Below, piece after piece: positions 24,479 to 32,729 of a stretch of 64,000 bases of DNA. The stretch lies in NCBI GenBank assembly GCA_017561935.1, contig JAFZBE010000059.1, positions 24,806 to 88,805 of the forward strand, in the 5' to 3' direction. Numbering within the stretch: the first letter of the stretch is position 1; the number at the start of each line of letters is the position of its first letter. The translations under genes and the position numbers were made by a program. Origin of the DNA: Bacteroidales bacterium (GTDB lineage Bacteria; Bacteroidota; Bacteroidia; Bacteroidales; UBA3663). The notes beneath the pieces are model-generated. The model did not search any database, was not told where the DNA came from, and worked only from the letters and a program-made list of their open reading frames with translations.

Positions 24479-26542
24479 TCATTCATTTACTTTATAGCCA
24501 TAGGTCACGAGTATTGGAATCCAGCTGTCATATTCGGCTTGCAGGGCAAGATTCTTGAACTGAACGGCCTTGTCGAAGTCGTAGTCGAGGCCATAGAATC
24601 GACCATAGGCACAACAATAGGCATTCGACAATTCATCGAAGGCCTCGGGACATCCCATCTCGGCAGCACGGCAAGTGTGTGTGATGTAGGCGTTGTAATC
24701 CTCCCTAAACAAGTAGTACCGCCCCAGGTCGAGCTCGGCCTCGGCATTTCCCGCATCGGCAGCCATGTTGAGCCACATCGTAGCCTCTTCTGTGTCTTGT
24801 TTCGCTGAGATGCAGTTCAGAAGCAGATGGCCCATGCGCTGCATACTTCGGATGTCGCCCTTTCGGGCACCTTGTCGGTAATAGGTCGCCGCGCTATCGA
24901 CCTGCGCTGTGGTGAGACAGCTGCACAAGTCGGTATTCTCGTCCCATCCCACCGCATTGGCTCGGACGTACATATCGCCCTTGATGCCGTACCATCGAGC
25001 ATCGTCCTGACGATGGAGGTTATTCATCCAGTATTCCGACGACTTGAGGAACTTGCGACGTGTGGCCGTACTGTGCTCATCTTCCTCGTATGCCTCGTGG
25101 AAGTAGTAATTGGCCAGCATGGCTTTCGCTTGAGGATCATCTACGGCGGTGGCTATCTGTGTCATCATCTGGATGGCCTTGTCCTCGTTCTGCTTCACAC
25201 CGACGCCGTATTGGTAAAGTATGGCCAAGGGGAAACGGCAGGAGGAATGAAGTTTGGCGTCTTCGTTGACCTGCTCAAATAGGACTACAGACAACCGCTC
25301 GTCCTGATGACCAGATACTTCGGGCATCTCGTAGAACCTGTAGTTTTCGGAGGTGCGATGAAGGAAGATCTTCTGGTCCTTGCCGCGACGCGTACGCATA
25401 TAGCCATTAGGATTGACATTGTTCCTCAGATTGCCAATATTACATTCCATGACATTGGGCGCGACAAGTTTGCAGTCGAAGGTATATTCCACCGTGATTG
25501 CCTGCACGTTGTCCATTTCCTCGATATAGGAATCGTTGTCGTCGTTGAAGGGCAGCAGATGCGCGATGTTGGAAATAACGTTGCGTGCCCACTTGGAGAG
25601 CGAACGTCCCTTGACGTATTCCTCGTCGATGGCGAACATGAACTTGATCGCATTTCCGTTGAGCTTGCCTTCGGCCTCTTCGTTGACGATGACATAACGC
25701 ATGTCGTTCAGGAGCCTGACGCGCCGCATATACGTCATTGCCTGTTTATGGATGATTTTACGTTCGCGCGAAGTATTGACGATACCCGATTGGTCGGAGA
25801 TTGTGATTACGTAACTGCCATCACCCACCTTTTTAAACCTGAAGTTCCACATTTCACGGCCATCCTCGATGCAGAGGTCACTCACCCAGTGACCCGAAAG
25901 TTCGGGAATGCCATTCACCGACTGCGGCCTTGTCGAGGTCGCGCGAGGCAGCTCCACGCCATAATGTCGAGCGAAGTTAAAGCCCTGATAAGGCATCAGA
26001 TTCACCTGCTCGTAGGTCCGTTGTATTTCGCCCAATGCACCGGCAGCAGCCTTTGCCTCCTCATCTGATGTCACAATGGGCGCTGCATCCTGTCGGGCGA
26101 GTTCGTTGCGGCTGTCCTGTTCCTCAAGGTCTTCGAAATGACTGATTTTCAGGATATCCTCCAGTTGTCGCAGACGTTTTCCAGGCTCAAGGATCTTGCC
26201 GCTGTCATACTCCAGGGTAAGGTATTTGCGATAATAGTAGATCGCGCTGGCCAGCGACTCCTGATCGCCGTTCTGCCTATAGAGGTCGTCGTAGATGTGC
26301 GCCTTGCGGAGGTAAGGAGCAGGGTAGCCAGGCGACAAGTCGATGACGACATCGAGCGCCGACAGGGCTTCGGTGTATTTTTCATGACGCAACAGCATCT
26401 CTGCCCTCATAAACTGAAGGTTGACCTGCGAGCGCGTCACTTGCGCCTGGGCAATGCCATCATCGATTATAAGAGACAGAAAGGGCAGGATGACCATTCC
26501 CCAAAGGAACAGCCTGCGCCCTATGATGCCTTTGCCTTTCAT
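24479..26542 (-). CDS. Exported TPR/Sel1-repeat protein
   Basis: 687 residues from ATG 26542 (MKGKGIIGRRLFLWGMVILP signal/anchor). A longer frame reaches 26575 but would overlap the previous gene. TPR units lie near the N-terminus (MRAEMLLRHEKYTEALSALD, YLRKAHIYDDLYRQNGDQES). A beta-rich middle part contains LSGHWVSDLCIEDGREMWNF. Sel1-type repeats occupy the C-terminal third (LYQYGVGVKQNEDKAIQMM, MGHLLLNCISAKQDTEEATMW, LDLGRYYLFREDYNAY). The Sel1 repeats echo those in the TIR protein of the convergent operon, though they are more divergent. Probably a periplasmic scaffold. Confidence 0.75.
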   Translation of the reverse strand: MKGKGIIGRRLFLWGMVILPFLSLIIDDGIAQAQVTRSQVNLQFMRAEMLLRHEKYTEALSALDVVIDLSPGYPAPYLRKAHIYDDLYRQNGDQESLASAIYYYRKYLTLEYDSGKILEPGKRLRQLEDILKISHFEDLEEQDSRNELARQDAAPIVTSDEEAKAAAGALGEIQRTYEQVNLMPYQGFNFARHYGVELPRATSTRPQSVNGIPELSGHWVSDLCIEDGREMWNFRFKKVGDGSYVITISDQSGIVNTSRERKIIHKQAMTYMRRVRLLNDMRYVIVNEEAEGKLNGNAIKFMFAIDEEYVKGRSLSKWARNVISNIAHLLPFNDDNDSYIEEMDNVQAITVEYTFDCKLVAPNVMECNIGNLRNNVNPNGYMRTRRGKDQKIFLHRTSENYRFYEMPEVSGHQDERLSVVLFEQVNEDAKLHSSCRFPLAILYQYGVGVKQNEDKAIQMMTQIATAVDDPQAKAMLANYYFHEAYEEDEHSTATRRKFLKSSEYWMNNLHRQDDARWYGIKGDMYVRANAVGWDENTDLCSCLTTAQVDSAATYYRQGARKGDIRSMQRMGHLLLNCISAKQDTEEATMWLNMAADAGNAEAELDLGRYYLFREDYNAYITHTCRAAEMGCPEAFDELSNAYCCAYGRFYGLDYDFDKAVQFKNLALQAEYDSWIPILVTYGYKVNE

Positions 26543-26555
26543 TATCCGTTGGAAA

Positions 26556-27914
26556 TTATAGTCCGAAGAATACACTGCGCTTGTCGTATTGCAGTTTCTT
26601 GACCTTTTCGTTTAGGCTAGGCTTCAAGCGCTTGAATATTTCCGAAAAGGCCTTGTTGTGAAGCAGGGTCTCGTCGGAATTGGCGGGGACAAAAAGCCGC
26701 AGGCCCTTCTTCTCTTCGGTGGCAAGAACCTTGCCCGAACGACAATCTGAAATCGAGACAGTCATGTCGCATAGATGGTATTGCATCTGATATTTCCCGA
26801 CCGTAGGCTCGCCATCCGGTTCGATGCTGCAATTCACCTTGATTACGATGTCTGAGCTGGCACGATCCTCAGACTTCTTGTAGCCATTTCGCAATAGGAT
26901 GCTGTGCAAGGTATCGCCTATGCATTCAAAGTCTTCTTTCGAGATTTCCATGTAACAGTATGGTGTAGGGTCGAAGGCCTTAAGCGACAACCGTGCCGAA
27001 TGCAGCTGCTCCATCAAACGCAGGGGCAGTTCACCCGAGAAGATATGTTTCGGCAAATCGAGTATCGACTGCTTATTCATGCCCACGACGAGTTCTGCCG
27101 TCTCGGTCATGGGAGCCTCAGTGATATGGGCCTTTGCCCTGCCCGAAGCGTCGGTCATGGGATCGCTCTTCACCTTACCGTTGTTGCTTACTGTGAACGA
27201 AACCGGCAACCCCGGTACAGGCTTGTCGTTGTAGGTGGCGGTGGCATATATCGCCACAGGCACATCTTCGCCGGGCACCATAGGACAGGTCGGACGGTCG
27301 AACGACCATTTGATGCTGTCCATGCTGTGTATATAACCATCGTGCAGCACTTCCACCAGATCGAAATCGCGGCTGATGACCTGCTTGTGCAATATCGGCA
27401 CAAGCGCCTGAAGAGCCTTGCAATAAATCGTGGCAGCAGTGAACAGATCGCCCGACTGCTTCAGCGACTGGGCACGAACAGCCATCGAATCCACACTTGT
27501 GACGATGGCCGTATAAAGCGAGTCGCAGAACTGGCGGTAGTCCTGATCCGAGATCTCGCAGAAGATGTAGCTCTGGTCTTCGCCCTCGAAGGTCTTCGTG
27601 GTCTTGAAGAAGGCGCTGTTTTCTGCAATCCTCACCAGTGAGGAGTGTTGTTCAACGGGCGACTGCCCTTTCTCAATGAGCGAATATTGGTAGGAGCCCT
27701 CCTCGAAACGATTGGTCGATTTCTGACTCACAAGTATATTGACTGCGTTATGACGAGCCTCATCAAGCGTATTACCCGCAGCAACTGCCCTTGTGACAGT
27801 GGCCGTAGAAATAGGATTAGTTGTGGCCCATTTTGGAAGCGGCTTAGATTGTCCAACACCAATCGCAGGGATCATGCTGGAAATAATGAATGAAAGAAAC
27901 AATATATTTTTCAT
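26556..27914 (-). CDS. Exported LPP20-like protein with Ig-like domain, first gene of the envelope operon
   Basis: 452 residues; signal peptide MKNILFLSFIISSMIPAIGVG. The start of the mature part (LPKWATTNPISTATVTRAVAAGNTLDEARHNAVNILVSQ) has the LPP20-type pattern of P.W followed by an EAR..A..L helix. Residues ~205-275 look like a bacterial Ig-like (Big_1/invasin) domain (VPGEDVPVAIYATATYNDKP..GLPVSFTVSNNGKV..T DASG). The C-terminal ~120 residues (YMEISKEDFECIGDTLHSIL ... VSISDCRSGKVLATEEKKGL) resemble the periplasmic LpoB/CsgG-like fold, in which lipid-independent outer-membrane assembly factors occur. A -7 element lies at 27940-27947. Domain calls are from patterns only. Confidence 0.7.
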   Translation of the reverse strand: MKNILFLSFIISSMIPAIGVGQSKPLPKWATTNPISTATVTRAVAAGNTLDEARHNAVNILVSQKSTNRFEEGSYQYSLIEKGQSPVEQHSSLVRIAENSAFFKTTKTFEGEDQSYIFCEISDQDYRQFCDSLYTAIVTSVDSMAVRAQSLKQSGDLFTAATIYCKALQALVPILHKQVISRDFDLVEVLHDGYIHSMDSIKWSFDRPTCPMVPGEDVPVAIYATATYNDKPVPGLPVSFTVSNNGKVKSDPMTDASGRAKAHITEAPMTETAELVVGMNKQSILDLPKHIFSGELPLRLMEQLHSARLSLKAFDPTPYCYMEISKEDFECIGDTLHSILLRNGYKKSEDRASSDIVIKVNCSIEPDGEPTVGKYQMQYHLCDMTVSISDCRSGKVLATEEKKGLRLFVPANSDETLLHNKAFSEIFKRLKPSLNEKVKKLQYDKRSVFFGL

Positions 27915-28301
27915 TGTATAGTAAATGGTTTAAACGGCACAAAGATACTATATTTTTTTATAAAATAACTATTTTTTTAATAAAAAATACCTTTTTATAT
28001 GTTTTTTTGTCTCCAACAATCGTAAATACCAGTTTTTTCTCTAAATTTCATCTACAAATTTAATCATAATTAACCCCTCAAATCTCTCAATCTCTTCAAA
28101 CCACTCTAACCTTTCAAACCTCTCAATCCCCTAGAACCACTTTTTTTACCCCCCCCCATTTGTTAATTATTGTTAAGCCATGAAAAATATTGCTGTTTGG
28201 ATTTGGTAATTACATAAATATGGAATATTTTTGCAACTAAAAATATAGCAAGAATTAATAAACTAAACCCTCTTCTCAATCTCATAGATTCTCTTATTAC
28301 T
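27915..28301. other. Divergent intergenic region with 9-base repeats and a C9 tract
   Basis: 387 bases without a gene. It contains the -7 element TATCTTTG on the minus strand (27940-27947) for the envelope operon, without a clear -33. Next come A/T-rich DNA, a pyrimidine-rich tandem repeat of about 9-base units (CCCCTCAAA, CTCTTCAAA, CTTTCAAAC and similar, 28074-28138), a T7-A-C9 homopolymer run (28142-28157), and the promoter of the AraC-type gene (28202-28233). Confidence 0.7.
28202..28233 (+). promoter_or_regulatory. Promoter of the short AraC-type gene
   Basis: TTTG (28202-28205), 20 bases, TATTTTTG (28226-28233); the ATG lies 68 bases further on. Confidence 0.7.
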
Positions 28302-28652
28302 ATGGATAACTTGATACAACGAATCGAACACATCATGAACGATGAACGATTATTCAGGAACCCTGAGCTGACCATCCGGGATGTGGCCAAAGAACTCGCA
28401 ACCAATCGCCTCTATGTTTCGAGAGCTATAAATACCATTTATGGCTTCTCATTCACCAGTTACATCAACCGTAAGCGCATCGACTACGCCATTGCATTGA
28501 TGAAGGAACATCCACTGATGACGCTCGAGAATATAGCCAACGAATCCGGATTCCTTTCCGAAAAGTCGTTCTTCCGCAAGTTCCGCGAAGTCATGGGCGA
28601 TTCCCCTCGAGCATATATGAAAAAGCTTAAGAATGGTTCTGCAAATAGTTAA
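28302..28652 (+). CDS. Short AraC-family regulator (DNA-binding domain only)
   Basis: 116 residues consisting of little more than the AraC/XylS double helix-turn-helix domain. First HTH: LTIRDVAKELATNRLYVSRAINTIYG. Second HTH with the family signature: ENIANESGFLSEKSFFRKFREVMGDSPRAYMKK. There is no ligand-binding or receiver domain. It has its own promoter and terminator, so it is a single-gene unit. Possible targets are the divergent envelope operon at its 5' side or the C10 protease at its 3' side; position alone does not decide. Confidence 0.92.
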   Translation: MDNLIQRIEHIMNDERLFRNPELTIRDVAKELATNRLYVSRAINTIYGFSFTSYINRKRIDYAIALMKEHPLMTLENIANESGFLSEKSFFRKFREVMGDSPRAYMKKLKNGSANS

Positions 28653-28661
28653 TCAATAAAC

Positions 28662-28689
28662 AAGCCTTGGTCAGTTCTGGCCAAGGCTT
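28662..28689. terminator. Terminator after the short AraC gene
   Basis: Perfect 9-bp stem AAGCCTTGG / CCAAGGCTT with a 10-base loop, followed by AATATTCTT. It also faces the stop of the 53-codon gene on the other strand and may serve both. Confidence 0.75.
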
Positions 28690-28717
28690 AATATTCTTAA
28701 TTGGATGACAGATCCAT

Positions 28718-28879
28718 TTATTCATCCTCTCCCCAAATTAGGTCATCGCCGCGATTCCTTCCATATTGGGGTCGATCGGATTGGTAACCTTCATTTCTAG
28801 TGCCTAGAGAAGTGACGATTATCTTAGTATGACTGAAATACATTACATCGATTTTCGGAACAATATATTGCTTTTTCAT
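28718..28879 (-). CDS. 53-residue peptide gene downstream of the C10 protease
   Basis: MKKQYIVPKIDVMYFSHTKI continues to a polar, Gly/Asp/Arg-rich end (NRGDDLIWGEDE). The pattern MKKxYxxPxxxVxxxxxxxxxxxSLG recurs in many small unannotated Prevotella and Bacteroides proteins, typically with a hydrophobic patch and then a disordered acidic tail. I chose ATG 28879, giving a 28-base gap to the protease stop; the frame can be extended upstream into the protease, which is less likely. Being in the protease operon, it could be a substrate, activator or inhibitor; function unknown. Confidence 0.6.
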   Translation of the reverse strand: MKKQYIVPKIDVMYFSHTKIIVTSLGTRNEGYQSDRPQYGRNRGDDLIWGEDE

Positions 28880-28907
28880 AATATCCTTTATTTGACGGTT
28901 TGACATA

Positions 28908-31439
28908 TCACTTGACCAACACTTTCCGTGCAGTACCATCCTCGAGCACTATCACATTCAAGCCCTTCTGTAGCAAAGAATGGCGTCGGCCATCAATCGT
29001 ATAGATTCCTGCTGATCTGATTATGTCCGGCAGAATCATCTCGATACCATCGGTCTCATTACCTGGAAGAATCGGCGGTGCATACTCGGCATTGGCTTCA
29101 TCAATGCGCAAGAAGGCGCGGTAAGGGGCTGCCATCCGGTCTTCATCAATATTGTAAAGATAGAATGCAGCCTTGTTGCTATCTTCATCATATTGCAGTA
29201 TGTAATCCTGATTCACAACGAGAGGCACATCGTCGGTAAAAGCACCAACCAATACACCTGTCTGGAATGAAGGATGGGTGGCATCAACTGCTTCGGGACC
29301 CTCAAAGGTGTACTGGGTCTCATCATCACCTAACACGACGTATGGAGTATTGCGTCGGATGCTGCTTTCTTCGGTCAAAACCAGTACGCCATTATCATTT
29401 ACCGACATACAACTGTAAACCGTCATCCCATCGGGCAATTCGCTGTTGAAGGGCAGTATAATAGTACCATAACCTGCCGGGCTCACGCGATACTCCAATG
29501 TAAGTTTCGGACGATAAGTGAACGTCACCGACGGATAGTTGTAGGGCGAGGTATGCTCCTCATTCGTATAGAGTTCCACAGTATAGGCATTGCCTTCGAT
29601 CAAATAGTCCACAATATTGTGTAAATCCAGATCTCCACTGACCTCAGCATCGGAAGCAACATTGGTAAAACCATACCTGCCGCTAAAAGTGTAATAACCA
29701 GTACTCAGCTTGTAGTAGATTATCGCATTCGCCATAGCGTCTGTGCCATTCTTCAGTGAAAAGTGCATCACAACATCATCTATGTATGTGTTGTTATCAT
29801 TGTTGAAGAAGGGTTCGCTTGTAAAGTGAACGGTATTGGCAATCGGCATCTGCTCCCCGGTTACTTTAATGGTAGGGTAGCTTAATCCGAGGATCTTGTC
29901 CACCTCAAACCAGTCATCATCGGTTGAGCCTGCCTTGCGACAAACAGGACGCAACTCGTAGGTGCCTTCATCCCAATAGTATGGATTGAAGTTCAATTGT
30001 TGTTCATTCGTATAAGCTGATCTTCTGTGAAGTTGCCTATTGGTCAAGCTTGTTGAATAATAGGTAGTGCCTGTTGTCATTTCCACTGCCTTCACGCCAA
30101 AGTCAAATTGATTGGTCAGGCAACTGAGGTTCCAAAGTGTAGAATACAAGGAGCATACCCGAGCCCCTGTCGAGCGGTCATACTCATAGTTTGAATAAAC
30201 TATATCTCCAACTTTCAGGTACATTGTATTGCTTTCCTTATCCCTTTGAACAACATGAACCTGCTCTTTGCCACCGTTTTCTGGCCTGACACCTGTGACA
30301 ATCATCTGGTTATTAACGTAAGCCGATCCTGAACCGGCACCACCGATACCATTGCCATTGGGTTGCAGTGCTCCTGTGCCAGTCAAGAGATAACAACCGT
30401 CACAATTGCCTCCCCAGCCCCAGTTGAATGTGAACATATCATGCTCACTGTCATAACCGTCACAAATAAACTGGTGACCGCCGCCCGAAGCAGAAGTGCC
30501 ACTATAAAGCACAGGACGACCAGCTGTGAGCTCGTCATAAACAAGCGACTCCCAATCATCATCCGAAAAGTAGTTGCGTAAGTCTATACGCACCGCTTTG
30601 TCATATCCGAAATGGGTAGCCAGAGCATAACCGATATCCTCAGAATGTGCTCCTGAGCCGCCATTGGTTGAAATGTCATATTGCATATCGACCGACACAC
30701 CTATGTGGTACATCAGTGTTGCAACGGCTTGTGCCTGAACAGTGGTATAGTTGTTCAAATATGAAAGCAACATGTCATCCCAGTCGTAAGTCGTGTTAGC
30801 GAAATCGGCAGCAAACGTAACCCCAGGATATTCGTTGAGTGTATATGAGTGACTGCCGGTACCCCGAGTGGGATATTTATAGAGATACATCACCTGTGCC
30901 ACGGCCGTAGCCACACATCCTGTGACAAAAGTATTACCCTCATAAGTCGGTATCAGGTTGTTGTATGGGTCCGACTGATTCCACTTTGTCCTAATCATCG
31001 GTTCAATTCCTACGCGTGTATTGGCAGCCTTTGCCCTGCGAGGTTGATTAGCAACCTGGGCATCGGCATGAGCAATCTGCTCGGTGTACTGGCTTAACCA
31101 CCACTTTAAGTTCTCGGGTGCCGTGTCGTAGTTGAACGTACCATGGTCGCAGTAACCCAAGATCTCTCGCGCAGCCTCATCGCCACCCACGATGACGAAG
31201 CCTGCGTCATCACCGGCATTGAAGACATAGAAACACGTCCTGCCCTCACTCTTCGAAGTGTAGGCGAGAGTGGGCATCAAGGCATCACTGGCCCCTTTGG
31301 CATGCTTAGTACCAACAATTTGTTTCGACAAGAAATCAAGGGCACGGTTTTGCGCCACATCGATGTTGACCTCTTGAGCCATTAAAGAATTGCCAGCAGT
31401 TGCTATGAGCAATCCGAAAAGCATTGAAAAATGTTTCAT
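28908..31439 (-). CDS. Secreted C10-family cysteine protease (streptopain-like)
   Basis: 843 residues. Signal peptide MKHFSMLFGLLIATAGNSLMAQ, then a pro-domain of the Spi type (~23-135: RTCFYVFNAGDDAGFVIVGGDE). The papain-like C10 catalytic domain has nucleophile Cys175 in VTGCVATAVAQVMYLYKYP and His322 in GGGHQFICDGYDS, followed by FTFNWGWGGNCDGCYLL. C-terminal beta-sandwich domains and a sorting-like tail (AGIYTIDGRRHSLLQKGLNVIVLEDG) suggest surface delivery. It is expected to mature by self-cleavage and degrade host or dietary protein. A 53-codon gene follows in the same direction. Confidence 0.93.
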   Translation of the reverse strand: MKHFSMLFGLLIATAGNSLMAQEVNIDVAQNRALDFLSKQIVGTKHAKGASDALMPTLAYTSKSEGRTCFYVFNAGDDAGFVIVGGDEAAREILGYCDHGTFNYDTAPENLKWWLSQYTEQIAHADAQVANQPRRAKAANTRVGIEPMIRTKWNQSDPYNNLIPTYEGNTFVTGCVATAVAQVMYLYKYPTRGTGSHSYTLNEYPGVTFAADFANTTYDWDDMLLSYLNNYTTVQAQAVATLMYHIGVSVDMQYDISTNGGSGAHSEDIGYALATHFGYDKAVRIDLRNYFSDDDWESLVYDELTAGRPVLYSGTSASGGGHQFICDGYDSEHDMFTFNWGWGGNCDGCYLLTGTGALQPNGNGIGGAGSGSAYVNNQMIVTGVRPENGGKEQVHVVQRDKESNTMYLKVGDIVYSNYEYDRSTGARVCSLYSTLWNLSCLTNQFDFGVKAVEMTTGTTYYSTSLTNRQLHRRSAYTNEQQLNFNPYYWDEGTYELRPVCRKAGSTDDDWFEVDKILGLSYPTIKVTGEQMPIANTVHFTSEPFFNNDNNTYIDDVVMHFSLKNGTDAMANAIIYYKLSTGYYTFSGRYGFTNVASDAEVSGDLDLHNIVDYLIEGNAYTVELYTNEEHTSPYNYPSVTFTYRPKLTLEYRVSPAGYGTIILPFNSELPDGMTVYSCMSVNDNGVLVLTEESSIRRNTPYVVLGDDETQYTFEGPEAVDATHPSFQTGVLVGAFTDDVPLVVNQDYILQYDEDSNKAAFYLYNIDEDRMAAPYRAFLRIDEANAEYAPPILPGNETDGIEMILPDIIRSAGIYTIDGRRHSLLQKGLNVIVLEDGTARKVLVK

Positions 31440-31607
31440 ACAGGCGTGAATAGAAATAAATATTAATAGATTGTTATTATATTCTTAAACTTTGCAATGA
31501 TAGCCAATGAGAACTATTTCTTGATTAAAAAAATAAGAAGTATCTCATCATGCGGCATTTGGACTCTAAGTCGTTATGGTTATCGAGAGGAGGCGAAGTC
31601 GGTAAAA

Positions 31608-32516
31608 CTACCCTCTTTGAAACTGCAATGGCGTCTGTCCAGTTGCTTTCTTGAAGTAGCGGCAGAAGTGGGAGGGGGAGGTGAAGGAGAGCATCTCGCT
31701 AACCTCGTTGACGTTGTGCTGCTGGCTGCGGAGCAAGGATTTAGCTTCATTCAGACGATAGTTCTCGATGTGGTCCTTGGCGTGCATTCCACTGGCCTTA
31801 TAGACGAGCAGCGAGAGGTATTTGGGTGTGATGCAGAGCTTGTCGGCATAGAATTTAATTTCGTAATGCTTGACATAATATGTTTGCACGAGGCCAAGAA
31901 AACGGTGGAAGATGTTGTCATTGTGCGATTTCTCGAACCTGGAGTCCGTGAGTTGCATCTCGCCATGATAGATTGAAAGGCATAGAAACGAGAGTGTCTG
32001 AAGCAGACCAGTTAAGATGCGTCGTACGAAGAACATCTTATCGCGATGTTCAAGCACATCCTTAATTTGCATATAAAGATGCTTGGCGCTCTCCAGGCCG
32101 TGACCGGTAATGAAGCAATAAGGCTTGACTAGGATCTCGGAAGTGAACAACGCAGATTCGGCAGCAGATAGATTAGGCTTGAAAAACTTCTCGTCACACA
32201 TAATACAAATGGTGCGCGCATCACGCGAATATCCTATCATACCACCTATGCCCCCCGATTGCAAGAAAGTCATATAACCAGGAAGAAGTTTGAAACTGGA
32301 ACCTCCCCAAGCTATCTCAATCCAGCCTTCGAAACAAATGACGATGCCAAATAGATTCTTCGCCTTGACGTTGCCATTGAGGAAGTAATCGAGCTCCCCC
32401 TCTTCATAGTAACCCACCTTTTCTAGGTCATCGCAGATAACGAGTTCATCACCCAATGTTGCTGTGTACATCGGGTGCATTTTGGGTGATTGGAGGATAT
32501 TATCTGAATGTATCAT
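31608..32516 (-). CDS. AraC-family regulator divergent from the rhamnose-type SusCD locus
   Basis: 302 residues. The N-terminal half has a cupin-like sensor pattern (IVICFEGWIEIAWGGSSFKLLPGYMTFLQSGG). The C-terminal ~100 residues are the AraC double HTH: IKFYADKLCITPKYLSLLVYKASGM and VNEVSEMLSFTSPSHFCRYFKKATGQTPLQF. It starts 213 bases from the divergent susC-like gene, so it probably controls that operon in response to a sugar (rhamnose or a rhamnosyl oligosaccharide, by context) and possibly itself. Confidence 0.9.
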   Translation of the reverse strand: MIHSDNILQSPKMHPMYTATLGDELVICDDLEKVGYYEEGELDYFLNGNVKAKNLFGIVICFEGWIEIAWGGSSFKLLPGYMTFLQSGGIGGMIGYSRDARTICIMCDEKFFKPNLSAAESALFTSEILVKPYCFITGHGLESAKHLYMQIKDVLEHRDKMFFVRRILTGLLQTLSFLCLSIYHGEMQLTDSRFEKSHNDNIFHRFLGLVQTYYVKHYEIKFYADKLCITPKYLSLLVYKASGMHAKDHIENYRLNEAKSLLRSQQHNVNEVSEMLSFTSPSHFCRYFKKATGQTPLQFQRG

Positions 32517-32540
32517 GTGATTATTCTATTTTATGGCTGC

Positions 32541-32572
32541 AAAGTTAGATTTTTTTGTGAAAAAAGCCAAAG
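32541..32572 (-). promoter_or_regulatory. Promoter of the AraC-type regulator
   Basis: Minus-strand TTTG (32569-32572), 20 bases, TAACTTTG (32541-32548), 25 bases before the ATG at 32516. Confidence 0.75.
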
Positions 32573-32686
32573 AAAATAGACGAAAAAATGTGCAAAAGGG
32601 GGAAAATTATATCCAAAACTTCTCTCAGTTCCCGAAAATGACATTTTTATTCCTTTTTTGGTAACAATGTTGTGCGCGTATTACTA

Positions 32687-32694
32687 TAACTTTG
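32687..32694 (+). promoter_or_regulatory. -7 element of the rhamnose-type locus
   Basis: TAACTTTG, 36 bases before the SusC ATG. The nearest TTTG (32657-32660) is 26 bases away, longer than usual, consistent with a promoter that needs an activator such as the divergent AraC protein. Confidence 0.55.
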
Positions 32695-32729
32695 CGGTGC
32701 AAAAACAACATTAACTTTTAGAGAAAGGT

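Noticed and set aside
28074..28138. CRISPR array
   Set aside because: Units are only about 9 bases, imperfect and without spacers.
31497..31976. 159-codon plus-strand frame opposite the AraC regulator
   Set aside because: Antisense shadow of a well-supported AraC HTH domain. A TTTGC-like element upstream of it is not enough.
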